Shown here one piece after another: positions 39,979-49,495 of a stretch of DNA of 64,000 nt. The notes beneath the pieces were generated by a model. The model searched no databases. It was not told where the DNA came from and saw only the letters and a program-made list of their open reading frames with translations. Every line of letters begins with the position of its first letter. The first letter of the stretch is position 1. The stretch is from Herbiconiux oxytropis (GTDB lineage Bacteria > Actinomycetota > Actinomycetes > Actinomycetales > Microbacteriaceae). The DNA lies in NCBI RefSeq assembly GCF_024979315.1, contig NZ_JANLCK010000001.1, forward strand, positions 372,001 through 436,000, given 5' to 3'. Position numbers and translations under genes: made by a program.

Positions 39979-42014
39979 CAGCGGAGGAAGGCTGCGGCGA
40001 CGCCGGCGTCGACGGGGATGTGCAGCCCGGTCGTATGGGTGAGGTCGCCGCCCGTGAGCACCGCGACCGCGTTGGCCACGTGCGAGGGCAGCACCTCGCG
40101 CTTCAGCAGTGTCCGCTTCGCGTAGTAGGCCCCGAGCTCCTCCTCCGGCACACCGTAGACCGCGGCCCGCTTCGCGCCCCACCCGCCCGCGAAGATCCCG
40201 GATCCGCGCACCACGCCGTCGGGGTTGATGCCGTTGACCTTGATGCCGTGCTCCCCCAGCTCGGCTGCGAGCAGCCGCACCTGGTGCGACTGGTCGGCCT
40301 TGGTGGCCGAGTAGGCGATGTTGTTGGGGCCGGCGAACACCGAGTTCTTCGACGAGATGTAGATGATGTCGCCGCCGAGCTCCTGCTCCACCATCACCCG
40401 CGCCGCCGCCTTCGACACCAGGAACGAGCCCTTCGCCATGACGTTGTGCTGCAGATCCCAATCGGCCGTCGTGGTGTCCAGCAGCGGCTTCGAGATCGAG
40501 AGGCCGGCGTTGTTGACCACGAGGTCGAGGCCGCCGAAGGCCAGCACGGCCGCGTCGACGGCCTTCTGCACCTCAGCCTCGACCGTGACATCGGCCTTCA
40601 CACCGATGGCCACGTCGGTCGAGCCGAGCTCGGCCGCCGCATCCTGCGCCTTGGCGAGGTCGAGGTCGGCGATCACCACGCAGGCTCCTTCGGCGGCGAG
40701 CCGGGTGGCGATGGCCTTGCCGATCCCGGATGCCGCACCGGTCACCAGCGCGATGCGCGTCGCGTGCGATTTCGGCTGGGGCAGGCGCTGCAGCTTCGCC
40801 TCTTCGAGCGCCCAGTACTCGATGCGGAACTTCTCCGCCTCGTCGATCGGCGCGTAGGTCGACAGGGCCTCGGCACCGCGCATCACGTTGATGGCGTTGA
40901 TGTAGAACTCCCCCGCGACCCGCGCGGTCTGCTTGTTGGCGCCGTAGCTGAACATGCCGACCCCTGGGATGAGCACGATCGCCGGATCGGCCCCGCGCAG
41001 CGCCGGCGAGTCGGGCGAGGCGTTGCGCTCGTAGTAGGCCCGGTAGTCCTCGCGGTAGGCCGCGTGCAGCTCCTTCAGGCGGGCGATCGACTCCTCCACG
41101 GAGGCATCGGCCGGGAGGTCGAGCACGAGGGGCTTCACCTTCGTGCGCAGGAAGTGGTCCGGGCAGCTCGTGCCGAGCGCCGCCAGCCGCGGGTGCTCGC
41201 TCGAGGCGAGGAAGTCGAGCACCACGTCGGCATCGGTGAACGATCCCACCTGCGCGCGGTCGGTCGAGGCGAGACCCCGGATGGCTGGTGCCAGCGCGGC
41301 CGCCTTCGCACGGCGCTCGCTCTCGTCGAGGGCGGCGAAGCCCTCGAGTGCCGGCCCGAACGGCTCCGGCCGGCCGTGCTCCTCGATGTAGGCAGCGGCG
41401 GTGTCGATGATCCAGAGCGAGTTGGCCTCGGCCTCGTCGCTCGTGTCGCCCCACGCGGTGATGCCGTGCCCGCCGAGGATGCAGCCCACCGCATCCGGGT
41501 TCGACCGCTTGATCCGGGCGATGTCGAGCCCGAGCTGGAAGCCCGGTCGGCGCCACGGCACCCACACCACCTTGTCGCCGAAGATCGTCTGCGTGAGGGC
41601 CTCGCCGTCGACAGCCGTGGCGATGGCGATGCCCGAGTCGGGGTGCAGGTGGTCGACGTGCGCGGCATCGACGAGGCCGTGCATGGCGGTGTCGATCGAG
41701 GGCGCGGCCCCGCCCTTCCCGAAGAGGGTGTGGTCGAACGCGGCCACCATCTCGTCTTCGCGGTCGATGCCCGGGTAGACGTTCTGCAGCGCCCGCAGCC
41801 GGTCGACGCGGAGCACCGCCAGTCCCCCTTCGGTGAGAGTCCCGAGGTCACCGCCCGAGCCCTTCACCCACATCAGCTCGACGGGCTCGCCCGTGACCGG
41901 GTCGGTCTCGTGCCCCTTCGCGGAGGTGTTCCCCCCGGCGTAGTTCGTGTTCTTGGGGTCGGAGCCGAGGCGGTTCGACCGCGCGATCAGGTCGGCAGCA
42001 GCAGGATTGGTCAT
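39978..42014 (-). CDS. Bifunctional rhamnulose-1-phosphate aldolase / lactaldehyde dehydrogenase (RhaD-SDR fusion)
   Basis: A 678-residue fusion. The N-terminal class II aldolase domain (about 1-420) begins LIARSNRLGSDPKNTNYAGGNTSAKG and carries HLHPDSGIAIA zinc-binding histidines. From about 425 an SDR domain follows (RIALVTGAASGIGKAIATRL, VVNNAGLS, YSATK). It splits L-rhamnulose-1-phosphate to DHAP and L-lactaldehyde and oxidises the aldehyde, avoiding release of a toxic intermediate. I chose the ATG at 42014 by the family N-terminus; one at 42032 is also possible. It is 24 bases from the isomerase gene. Confidence 0.9.
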   Translation of the reverse strand: MTNPAAADLIARSNRLGSDPKNTNYAGGNTSAKGHETDPVTGEPVELMWVKGSGGDLGTLTEGGLAVLRVDRLRALQNVYPGIDREDEMVAAFDHTLFGKGGAAPSIDTAMHGLVDAAHVDHLHPDSGIAIATAVDGEALTQTIFGDKVVWVPWRRPGFQLGLDIARIKRSNPDAVGCILGGHGITAWGDTSDEAEANSLWIIDTAAAYIEEHGRPEPFGPALEGFAALDESERRAKAAALAPAIRGLASTDRAQVGSFTDADVVLDFLASSEHPRLAALGTSCPDHFLRTKVKPLVLDLPADASVEESIARLKELHAAYREDYRAYYERNASPDSPALRGADPAIVLIPGVGMFSYGANKQTARVAGEFYINAINVMRGAEALSTYAPIDEAEKFRIEYWALEEAKLQRLPQPKSHATRIALVTGAASGIGKAIATRLAAEGACVVIADLDLAKAQDAAAELGSTDVAIGVKADVTVEAEVQKAVDAAVLAFGGLDLVVNNAGLSISKPLLDTTTADWDLQHNVMAKGSFLVSKAAARVMVEQELGGDIIYISSKNSVFAGPNNIAYSATKADQSHQVRLLAAELGEHGIKVNGINPDGVVRGSGIFAGGWGAKRAAVYGVPEEELGAYYAKRTLLKREVLPSHVANAVAVLTGGDLTHTTGLHIPVDAGVAAAFLR

Positions 42015-42038
42015 GGTCTCGTCTCTCGTCATCGGTCT

Positions 42039-43205
42039 CTACGCGCCCCAGCCGGCCTGCACGCCGCCGGCGCGCTCGGCCACGATGCGCTCCTGGTAGC
42101 CGGAGGCCTTGAAGGCGGCTATGGGGTCGGCCGGGAGGCCCCGCGACTCGCGCCAGGCGGCCAGGTGCGGGCGCACGTCGGTGTAGAACGCATCCATCAG
42201 GATGCCGTTGGCCCCGAGCACGTCGTTGTCGTTCTGGGCGGCCAGCAGGGCATCCCGGTCGACGAGCAGCGCCCGCGCCGTCATCTCCTGCACGTTGAGC
42301 ACCGAGCGCAGCTGACCGACGATCTTGTCCTCGATGTTGTGGCACTGGTCGAGCATGAAGGCCACGGGCGAGCCCACGTCGTAGCCGCCGCCGCGCACCA
42401 CCTCGAACAGGATGCGGAACAGCTGGAACGGATCGGCCGATCCCACGATGAGGTCGTCGTCGGCGTAGAAACGGGAGTTGAAGTCGAACGAGCCGAGCTT
42501 CCCGAGCCGCAGCAGCTGAGCCACGATGAACTCGATGTTCGTGCCCGGCGCGTGGTGGCCGGTGTCGAGGCAGGTGAGGGCCTTCGGGCCGAGGGCGCTG
42601 ACGTGGGCGTAGCTCGTTCCCCAGTCGGGCACATCGGTGTGGTAGAACGCGGGCTCGAAGAACTTGTACTCCAGCACGAGCCGCTGGTCGTCGCCGAGAC
42701 CGTCGTAGATCTCCTGCAACGACTCATGCAGCCGGTCCTGGCGCGAGCGGATGTCACCCTGACCGGGATAGTTCGTGCCGTCGGCGAGCCAGATCTTGAG
42801 GTCCTGCGACCCCGTGCGGTGCATCACGTCGATGCACTCGAGGTGGTGGTCGACCGCTTTCCGGCGCGTGGCCGGGTCGCTCGAGGTGAGCGAGCCGAAC
42901 TTGTAGGCGTCGTCCTGGAAGGTGTTGGAGTTCACCGTGCCGAGCTCCACGCCGAGGTCGTTCGCGTAGGAGCGGAGCGCTGCGTAGTCGTCGACGGCGT
43001 CCCAGGGGATGTGGATCGCGACCTTCGGAGCGAGTCCGGTGTAGCGGTTCACCTGGGCCGCGTCTGCGATCTTCTCCTCGGGCGTGCGGGGCGTGCCCGG
43101 CGTGCCGAACACCTTGAAGCGCGTGCCGGAGTTGCCGAAGGCCCAGGAGGGCAGTTCGATGGCCTGCCGCTCGAGGTCGGCTGCGATGTCGTTGAACGTC
43201 ACCAT
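42039..43205 (-). CDS. rhaI: L-rhamnose isomerase (RhaI type)
   Basis: A 388-residue TIM-barrel isomerase of the Pseudomonas stutzeri RhaI group. VAIHIPWD, LGTVNSNTFQDDAYKFGS, KIWLADGTNYPGQGDI, LEYKFFEPAFYHTDVPDWG and CLDTGHHAPGTNIEFIVAQLL contain the metal-binding Glu, Asp and His residues. It converts L-rhamnose to L-rhamnulose. Its start overlaps the end of the second FGGY kinase gene by seven bases. Confidence 0.92.
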   Translation of the reverse strand: MVTFNDIAADLERQAIELPSWAFGNSGTRFKVFGTPGTPRTPEEKIADAAQVNRYTGLAPKVAIHIPWDAVDDYAALRSYANDLGVELGTVNSNTFQDDAYKFGSLTSSDPATRRKAVDHHLECIDVMHRTGSQDLKIWLADGTNYPGQGDIRSRQDRLHESLQEIYDGLGDDQRLVLEYKFFEPAFYHTDVPDWGTSYAHVSALGPKALTCLDTGHHAPGTNIEFIVAQLLRLGKLGSFDFNSRFYADDDLIVGSADPFQLFRILFEVVRGGGYDVGSPVAFMLDQCHNIEDKIVGQLRSVLNVQEMTARALLVDRDALLAAQNDNDVLGANGILMDAFYTDVRPHLAAWRESRGLPADPIAAFKASGYQERIVAERAGGVQAGWGA

Positions 43206-44704
43206 GATGAGGGGCCTTTCGGTTCGGAGGTCGTGGAGAGGAGTCGGGGGGAGGTGCGTTCCGAGGTGCGCTCGTCGAGCGCAGCGAGGAAGACGCGGTA
43301 GCGCGCCTCCAGGGGCTCGGTCAGCACCGGGTCGGGGTCGATCGTGTGCCGACGTCCGGCGAACCGCTCGGCCGCCTCGGCGAGCGGCTCGCCGCTCCAG
43401 GCCGATGCGGCGAGCGCGGCCGCACCCCGAGCGCTGCCGGCGCCCTCGGCGACGACGACGGGCCGGCCGAGGGCGGAGGCGCGGAGGAGGTTCCACAGGC
43501 CGCTGGCCGAGGCGCCGCCGGCCAGGTGGTGCCGCTGCTGCTCCACGCCGAGGGCAGCGAGCCGCTCGAGTCCGAAGCGCTCGACGAAGGCGACGCCCTC
43601 GTAGACGGCCCGCACGCGCGCTGCGACGGAGTCGGGGCGGGAGCCCGGGCCGGTCGATCCATCGAAGGGCACAGCGAACCCTTCGAAGGAGTGGTCGGCG
43701 ACCGGGAAGCGCTCCCCCGGTCCGGCCAGGGGGTAGGACACGGAGGACGCCGGGCCGGTGTCGGCGACGGCGGTGGTCCCGGAGACGGGTTCGAAGCCCG
43801 CGGTCGCACCGTGGCGCAGCACACCGGCACCCGTGTTGGAGGCCCCACCCGGCCAGAACAGTCCGTCGGGGGCTACGTGGGAGTAGACGCCCGCGACGTC
43901 GTCGACGACATCGACCGACGAGACGGCCTTGAGCACGAGCGTGGTGCCGAGCACCCCCACGGTGTCGCCGAGCGAGACGGCTCCCGTGGCGATCTGGCCG
44001 GTGGAGCCGTCGGTCATTCCCGAGACGATCAGCACCCCGTGAGGAAGGCCGAGAAGGGCGGTGACCGGCGCCTGAACCTCGCCGATCACGCGGCCGGGCG
44101 CCACCAGCTCGGGCAGGCACTCCACCGGAAGGCCGAGGAGGGCCAGCGCGCGCTCGTCCCACCGGCCCGCCACCGGGTCGATGCCGCTCTTCAGTGCGTG
44201 CGAGGTGTCCGAGGGCAGCGGCCGCCCGGCCAGCGCGGCGACCACCAGGTCGGGTGTGAAGACGTACCGGGTCGACGAGGCGGCGTGCGATGCGGCCGCG
44301 TGCATCCAGGCCGCGCGAGCCAGTGCGGCGCGGGGCCGCTTGTCGAAGCCTTCATCCGCCAGCAGGTCGAGGAGCTCGGCGCCCCGGGGGTCGTCGTAGA
44401 GCACGGCGTCACCGACGGGCGAACCCGCGGGGTCGACCGGCACGACGGTGCCCGAGGTGCCGGTGACCGCGAGGGCCCGCACCTCACGGGCCCGCTCGCC
44501 GAGGTCGGCGACCACCGCGGCCACGAGATCGAGGGCCACCCGTCCGTGCACGGCCGGCTGCTCGCGCCGTCCGGCTGCTCGTGCGGCTGCGCCGACGACG
44601 GTCAGCGGCTGCCGCCGTTCCGCGAGCGGGGCACCCGTCTCCGCGTCGACCGCCTGCACGCGGGCCTCTGCGGTGGCCAGATCGATGCCCAGCACGATGC
44701 TCAC
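43199..44704 (-). CDS. FGGY-family carbohydrate kinase, second kinase of the locus
   Basis: A 501-residue kinase of the xylulokinase/gluconokinase group: VLGIDLATAEARVQAVDA at the N-terminus, ALAVTGTSGTVVPVD, IVSGMTDGSTGQIATGAV (catalytic Asp region) and HHLAGGASASGLWNLLRASALGRPVVVAEGAGSARGAAALA. It is clearly different from rhaB. The GTG start overlaps the HAD stop. With the HAD and class II aldolase genes beside it, it may serve a second deoxy- or keto-sugar route. Substrate not identifiable. Confidence 0.87.
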   Translation of the reverse strand: MSIVLGIDLATAEARVQAVDAETGAPLAERRQPLTVVGAAARAAGRREQPAVHGRVALDLVAAVVADLGERAREVRALAVTGTSGTVVPVDPAGSPVGDAVLYDDPRGAELLDLLADEGFDKRPRAALARAAWMHAAASHAASSTRYVFTPDLVVAALAGRPLPSDTSHALKSGIDPVAGRWDERALALLGLPVECLPELVAPGRVIGEVQAPVTALLGLPHGVLIVSGMTDGSTGQIATGAVSLGDTVGVLGTTLVLKAVSSVDVVDDVAGVYSHVAPDGLFWPGGASNTGAGVLRHGATAGFEPVSGTTAVADTGPASSVSYPLAGPGERFPVADHSFEGFAVPFDGSTGPGSRPDSVAARVRAVYEGVAFVERFGLERLAALGVEQQRHHLAGGASASGLWNLLRASALGRPVVVAEGAGSARGAAALAASAWSGEPLAEAAERFAGRRHTIDPDPVLTEPLEARYRVFLAALDERTSERTSPRLLSTTSEPKGPSSW

Positions 44705-45393
44705 GCGCGCGCCTCCATCAGCGAGAACAACTCGGGTGCGAGGCCGTCGAGCGTCGGCACGGCGAGGTCGGGCTCGCTCAGCTGCTCGGGCGTGGGCGAC
44801 GGCGCCGCCTCTCCGCGGAGCAGCCACACCGTGGCGAGTCCGAGCGCCGCAGCCGGCCGCACATCGGTGTCGAGCCGGTTGCCGATGTGCACCGCCCCCG
44901 AGGCCTCCACGCCCGCCTGCTCGAGGCACCACCGGAACAGCTCGGGAGAGGGCTTCTCGAACCCCACGATCGCCGACACTCCCCACACGTCGATGAAGGG
45001 GGCGACCCCGTCGCGCTCGAGCGCCCGCACCACGCGCTCCTCCTGGTTGGCGAGCACGCCCACGCGCACCCGGCACTCGAGCGAACGCAGGAACGGCAGC
45101 ACGTCGGGGTACAGGGTGCCGGCGGGGTGCACCCAGTGCTCCCTCGTGCGCTCGTGCAACTCGGCCCGGCGTGCGCGGTCGCCCAGGAACTCCCCGGCCA
45201 GCGCCGATCGCAGGGATCCGCCCTGCGCCGCGCGCACCTCGTCGTAGAGCAGGCGGAAGGTCGCGCGATCCGCCGCTCCCCGGCCGTCGGCGGCACGCAG
45301 CTCGTCGAGCGCCGTGAGCACGGCGGCGACGTAGTTCTCGTCGTCGTAGATCGGCCCTCCGACGTCGAGGAACACGGCCTGCAGCATGCCCAT
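44701..45393 (-). CDS. HAD-superfamily hydrolase
   Basis: A 230-residue phosphatase-like HAD protein. Motif I reads AVFLDVGGPIYDD: the nucleophile Asp is present, but the second Asp is replaced (DVGGP instead of DxDGT), as in haloacid-dehalogenase and some phosphatase branches. Motif II is VGVLANQEE, motif III the Lys in GFEKPSPELF, motif IV VHIGNRLDTDV. The start overlaps the aldolase stop by one base (TGATG). It may remove phosphate from a sugar intermediate. Confidence 0.85.
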   Translation of the reverse strand: MGMLQAVFLDVGGPIYDDENYVAAVLTALDELRAADGRGAADRATFRLLYDEVRAAQGGSLRSALAGEFLGDRARRAELHERTREHWVHPAGTLYPDVLPFLRSLECRVRVGVLANQEERVVRALERDGVAPFIDVWGVSAIVGFEKPSPELFRWCLEQAGVEASGAVHIGNRLDTDVRPAAALGLATVWLLRGEAAPSPTPEQLSEPDLAVPTLDGLAPELFSLMEARA

Positions 45394-46184
45394 CAGGTCG
45401 TGCCCGCCAGGTTGCGGCGCCGCTCGATCATGTCGGTGCGCTCGAAGTAGTGCGACACGGTGTCGCCGCCGAGCCCCTGCACGCCCCCGGCTGAGAGGGC
45501 GTCGATCCTCACCCGGGCGCCCTTCACCGTCATGAGGGTGATGGCCTCGGCTGCTCGCGCACTGTCGGCGATCGCCAGCATGCCGTGGTTGCCGAGCAGC
45601 ACCGCCGACGGCAGCGCCCCGCGCTCGTCGGCGTAGCTCCGCAGGCGCGCGAGGAAGAGCCTTCCGAGGTCTATGCCCGGAGCGGCATACGGCACGAACA
45701 GCGGCGTGCCGATCACGATGGCCTCGTCCGAGTAGACCCACTCGTCGAATGCCGTCGCCGCGTGCACGCTCGCCAGCAGGCCCACGACGGGAGTCGGATG
45801 CGTGTGCGCCACGAAGGCGGCCGGCTGCTCCGACAGTCCGGCCTGCACGGACTGCACGGCGGCGTGCACGAGGGTCTCGATCGAGCCGCGACGACGTGCG
45901 CCGTCGTGCACACCGGCATCCAGGAGCGCCGTCAGATCCTCCTGGTCGGCACGCTCGTCCTCCATCACGGCGATGAGCGGTTCGATCTCGGTGACGACGA
46001 AGTCGGCACGGGTGGTCTCGGAGAGGTAGGCGCCCGAGGCCTTCACCGCGATGCGCCCGTCACCGAGCAGTTCGGAGGTGTTGCCCTCGGCCAGGATCAC
46101 CAGGTCCTTGGCGGGATCCCCGAGTGAGCGGGAGAGCGCGATGAGCTCGTCGCTGACGAGGTCGGGGTGCCAGGTGGTGGTCAT
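45393..46184 (-). CDS. Class II aldolase/adducin-domain protein
   Basis: A 263-residue zinc aldolase-like protein: LVILAEGNTSELLGDGRIAVKASGAYL (phosphate/substrate loop), FVAHTHPTPVVGLLAS (zinc histidines), LLGNHGMLAIADSARAAEAITL (third His). GGAGG precedes the ATG at 46184. It resembles fuculose-phosphate or tetronate-phosphate aldolases and would cleave the product of the neighbouring kinase. Its start overlaps the LacI stop. Confidence 0.85.
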   Translation of the reverse strand: MTTTWHPDLVSDELIALSRSLGDPAKDLVILAEGNTSELLGDGRIAVKASGAYLSETTRADFVVTEIEPLIAVMEDERADQEDLTALLDAGVHDGARRRGSIETLVHAAVQSVQAGLSEQPAAFVAHTHPTPVVGLLASVHAATAFDEWVYSDEAIVIGTPLFVPYAAPGIDLGRLFLARLRSYADERGALPSAVLLGNHGMLAIADSARAAEAITLMTVKGARVRIDALSAGGVQGLGGDTVSHYFERTDMIERRRNLAGTT

Positions 46185-47233
46185 CTGCTGCCTCCAGGGG
46201 CGACGTCGTGGGCGGAGACCGCGAGGTCGTCGCGGGGTGCACCGGAGCTCGAGCGCACCACGAGCTCCGGTTCGAGCAGCTCGTGGCGGTGCACGTGGGT
46301 CTCGCCGCGGTCGATCTCGTCGAGCAGCATCCGCACCGCGCGCCGGCCGAGCTCGGCGCGGGGCTGCCGGACGGTCGTGAGCGGCACCATGGCCGTCGCC
46401 GCCCAGGTGAGGTCGTCGAACCCCACCACCGAGACATCGTCGGGCACCCGGATGCCGTGCTCGGCGAACGCGATCAGCAGCCCCATGGCGATGAGGTCGT
46501 TGATGCACATCACGGCGGTGGGCAGATCGTCGCGAGGTCGTGCGGCGAGGGCGGCGCCGGCCTCCCTTCCGTCGTCGATGCGCCAGGAGAGCGTGGCGAG
46601 TCGTTCGGGCCGGCTGCCGACCGCAGCGAGCGCTGTGGCGAAGCCCTCGAACCGGTGGTCGGCCTGGGTGGTGCCGCCGAAGCTGCCCACGAAGGCGACC
46701 CGTCGGTGGCCGAGGCCCAGGAGGTGCCGGCCGGCGAGGCCGCCCCCCGCCAGATCGTCGGTCCTCACCCAGCAGCCCTCGGAACCGTCCGAGACCCGGT
46801 CGACGTAGACCAGCGGGATGCCGCGACCGTCGAGCCTGTCGGCCTGCGCCTGCTCCTCGTGCACAGGGGCGATCATGATGCCGTGCACGCGCTGCTGCAC
46901 GAGCACGTCGAGATTGTGCTGCTCCCGCGTCGCGTCCTCGCCGTTGTGGATGACGACGACCCCCACTCCGAGCTCCTTCGCCTCGGCCTCGGCACCGAGT
47001 GCCACGTCGACGAAGAACGGGTTCGCGAGATCCGCGACCGCGAGCCCCAGGGTGCGTCCGCGGCCGGTGCGGAACTTCCGCGCCTCCTGCGTGGGGGTGA
47101 AGCCGAGATCAGCGATGGAGGCGAGCACGCGCTCGCGGGTCACCGCGGCGACGTAGCCCGGCCGGTTGAGCACGTTGCTCACGGTGCCCGCCGAGACACC
47201 GGCGTGCCGCGCGACATCCTTGATGGTCGCCAT
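46181..47233 (-). CDS. LacI-family transcriptional regulator of the rhamnose locus
   Basis: A 350-residue LacI/GalR protein: TIKDVARHAGVSAGTVSNVLNRPGYVAAVTRERVLASIADLGF is the helix-turn-helix and hinge region; the ligand domain starts LGLAVADLANPFF. GGAGGTGA lies upstream of the ATG at 47233. It is placed in mid-operon, between rhaS and the aldolase/HAD/kinase/isomerase genes, with ATGA overlap to the aldolase. It probably responds to rhamnose, rhamnulose or a related sugar. Confidence 0.9.
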   Translation of the reverse strand: MATIKDVARHAGVSAGTVSNVLNRPGYVAAVTRERVLASIADLGFTPTQEARKFRTGRGRTLGLAVADLANPFFVDVALGAEAEAKELGVGVVVIHNGEDATREQHNLDVLVQQRVHGIMIAPVHEEQAQADRLDGRGIPLVYVDRVSDGSEGCWVRTDDLAGGGLAGRHLLGLGHRRVAFVGSFGGTTQADHRFEGFATALAAVGSRPERLATLSWRIDDGREAGAALAARPRDDLPTAVMCINDLIAMGLLIAFAEHGIRVPDDVSVVGFDDLTWAATAMVPLTTVRQPRAELGRRAVRMLLDEIDRGETHVHRHELLEPELVVRSSSGAPRDDLAVSAHDVAPGGSR

Positions 47234-47259
47234 CGATCTCACCTCCTTCGTCGTCAGTC

Positions 47260-47291
47260 GGGGGCCCGCGCCGCGAACGGCGCCGGCCCCC
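47260..47291 (-). terminator. Long GC-rich stem-loop between rhaS and the LacI gene
   Basis: Bases 47260-47273 pair with 47278-47291 over 14 positions with one C-C mismatch, closing on a CGAA tetraloop. It follows the rhaS stop by 30 bases and precedes the LacI start by 27. It could attenuate transcription so that transporter genes exceed catabolic genes. Confidence 0.6.
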
Positions 47292-47320
47292 GGGTGTCGC
47301 TTCTCGCTCCGATCCGAGGA

Positions 47321-48379
47321 TCAGAAGGAGAAGTCGCCGACGTTCTCCTTGTTGAACACGAACATCGGTCCGAGGACGATCTCGCCGCCCTCGCCGACCG
47401 TGTACTCGCCGAGCTTGCCCGCCTCGAAGGTGTCTCCCTCTTCACCGGTGATGGTGCCGGCGATCAGGGCGTCGGCGGCGTAGGAGGCCAGGTAGCCGAG
47501 GTCCTCGGGGTTCCAGAGGCCGAACTCCTCCACGATGCCGCTCTCGACGTACTCCGCCATCTCGCTGGGGAGGCCGAGACCGGTGACCCAGACCTTGCCC
47601 TGGTACTCGGGGGTGTCGGCGAGATAGTGGGCCGCCTCCTTCACCGAGACGGTGTCGGGAGCGATGATGGCCTTGAGGTCGGGAATCGACTGCATGAGGC
47701 CCTGGGCCTCCTGGTAGGCCTTCTCGTCGACGTCGTCGCCGTAGGCGACCTTCGCGACCGTGATGTTCGGGTGGTCCTTCTTGATCAGGGCCTGGATGGC
47801 GTCGACCCACGCGTTCAGGTTGGCCGCGTTCGCGCCGCCCGAGAGGATGGCGATGGTGCCGCCCTCCTCGCCCAGGTGGTCGGCGGTCAGCTTGACGAGG
47901 CCCTCGGCGATGCCGTCGACCGTCGCCTGGTTCACGAACACGTCGCGGCAGTCGGTGTCGGTGTCGTAGGCGACGACCTTCACTCCCTGGCTGCGGGCCT
48001 GCTCGAGGTCGTTGCAGACGGCGGTGGGGTCGTTCGCCGCGATGGCGATCGACTTCTGGCCGGTCTGGATGGCCGTCTGGATGAAGGGCACCTGGTCGGC
48101 CGAACCGGTCGCGGTCGGGCCCTCCTCCTTGAAGGTCATCCCGAGCTCGTCGGCCGCCTCGGCGGCGCCCTTGTCGGAGGCCTCGAAGTACTTGTTGCCG
48201 AGGCTCTTCGGAATGAAGGTGACGCTCGTGTCACCACCGCCGCCGGCGGCTGCGCCATCGGTCGAGGGGGCGGTGCCGGAGCCGCCGGCGCAGCCGGTGA
48301 GCAGCAGCGCCGTGGCGGCGAGGGTCGCCGTCGCGACGGCCAGTTTCTTGCGGGAGAACCCGCTGGTTGTGAACCTCAT
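47321..48379 (-). CDS. rhaS: Rhamnose ABC transporter substrate-binding lipoprotein
   Basis: A 352-residue CUT2 sugar-binding lipoprotein. Lipobox LLLTGC, Cys at about residue 30. The mature part (TFIPKSLGNKYFEASDKGAAEAADELG, DPTAVCNDLEQARSQGVKVVAYDTDTDCRDVFVNQ) matches the RhaS-type binding proteins. Two Cys residues (CNDLEQ and DCRDV) may pair. It is last of the four transporter genes, 48 bases after the second permease. Confidence 0.85.
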   Translation of the reverse strand: MRFTTSGFSRKKLAVATATLAATALLLTGCAGGSGTAPSTDGAAAGGGGDTSVTFIPKSLGNKYFEASDKGAAEAADELGMTFKEEGPTATGSADQVPFIQTAIQTGQKSIAIAANDPTAVCNDLEQARSQGVKVVAYDTDTDCRDVFVNQATVDGIAEGLVKLTADHLGEEGGTIAILSGGANAANLNAWVDAIQALIKKDHPNITVAKVAYGDDVDEKAYQEAQGLMQSIPDLKAIIAPDTVSVKEAAHYLADTPEYQGKVWVTGLGLPSEMAEYVESGIVEEFGLWNPEDLGYLASYAADALIAGTITGEEGDTFEAGKLGEYTVGEGGEIVLGPMFVFNKENVGDFSF

Positions 48380-48427
48380 TGTTCTGCCTTCCTTGGTGAT
48401 TGTGGTGCAGGGATAGAAGAGGAGTGC

Positions 48428-49495
48428 TCAGGTGCCGACCGCGACGACCGCGGTGGCCTTCGACCGTCGCCGGCGGGAGATGAATCCCGCCACACTCGCC
48501 ACGACGACGGAGAAGATGAGGGCAGCACCGGTGACGATGCTGATGGTGTCGGAGCCGATGCCCGCGAGCTGGAGGGTCTTGTTCAGCGCTGCGATGAGCA
48601 CGCCGCCGGCGAGGGCGCCGAGGATGGTGCCGCGACCGCCCCAGATCGAGACGCCTCCCAGCACGATCGCGGTCACCACCTGCAGCTCGAAGCCGAACCC
48701 GTTCGTGCCGATCGCATTCGAGTACTGCAGCGTGAAGTAGACGCCCGTCGCGCCGGCCACGAGGCTGCTCATGACGAACAGGATGAGGCGGGTGCGGTTC
48801 ACCCGCACCCCCGAGAAGGCCGCGTTCTCGGGGCTCTGCCCGATCGCGAACACCCCCCGGCCGAACGGGGTGAAGTGCAGGAGGGCGCCGAAGAGCAGGG
48901 CGAGGACGACGATGGCGAGCGTCACCACGGGAACGGGCAGTCCGCCGAGCGGCGCCGTCATCGCGCGGGTGATGTCGGTCGGGAAGTCGGTGACCGATGT
49001 GGTGCCGAGAAGCCCGACCGCGATGCCGCGGAACAGCGCGAGCGTTCCGATCGTCACCGCGAGCGAAGGCAGCCCGACGATCGTCACGAGCACCCCGTTC
49101 AACACCCCGACGAGCCCGCCGGCGAGCACGCCGAGCACCGCCGCGACCCCGATCGGGATGCCGGCCTGGAAGGCCAGGCCGAAGATCGCGCTCGAGAACC
49201 CGAGCACGCTGCCCACCGAGAGGTCGATGTCGCCGGTGATGATGATGAGCGTCACCGGCAGCAGCATGAGCAGCACCGGCGCCGAATTCAGGATCATCGT
49301 CTGGTAGGTGTACGGCTGGGCGAAGAACGGCACCGTGAAGGTGGCGATCACGAGCAGCAGCACGATGGCGAGGATGATGGCCGACTCGGTGCGCAGCAGT
49401 GTCCGTCTCCACAGCGGCTTGTCGTGCCGCTGGTACTGCCGCTCGGCCGGGGCCGGCACAGGGGCGGATGACGGTGTCAGTGTGGCCTGGCTCAT
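48428..49495 (-). CDS. rhaQ: Rhamnose-type CUT2 ABC permease
   Basis: A 355-residue RbsC-family permease with about ten helices. LIIITGDIDLSVGSVLGFSSAIFG and LFGALLHFTPFGRGVFAIGQSPENAAFSGVRVNR are the family motifs. The two permeases of this locus are paralogous, as in RhaP/RhaQ systems; which one corresponds to P or Q is assigned by order only. It overlaps the other permease by four bases. Confidence 0.82.
   Translation of the reverse strand: MSQATLTPSSAPVPAPAERQYQRHDKPLWRRTLLRTESAIILAIVLLLVIATFTVPFFAQPYTYQTMILNSAPVLLMLLPVTLIIITGDIDLSVGSVLGFSSAIFGLAFQAGIPIGVAAVLGVLAGGLVGVLNGVLVTIVGLPSLAVTIGTLALFRGIAVGLLGTTSVTDFPTDITRAMTAPLGGLPVPVVTLAIVVLALLFGALLHFTPFGRGVFAIGQSPENAAFSGVRVNRTRLILFVMSSLVAGATGVYFTLQYSNAIGTNGFGFELQVVTAIVLGGVSIWGGRGTILGALAGGVLIAALNKTLQLAGIGSDTISIVTGAALIFSVVVASVAGFISRRRRSKATAVVAVGT

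Noticed and set aside
40020-43301. A plus-strand open frame of over 1000 codons opposite rhaI and the aldolase/dehydrogenase
   Set aside because: Same antisense effect; the minus-strand genes are unambiguous.
46208-49471. A plus-strand open frame of over 1000 codons opposite the rhamnose transporter genes
   Set aside because: It is antisense to rhaS, rhaQ and the LacI gene, which have clear family motifs. High GC at third positions keeps the opposite frame free of stops, and its composition (Arg, Gly, His, Asp rich) has no fold-like pattern.
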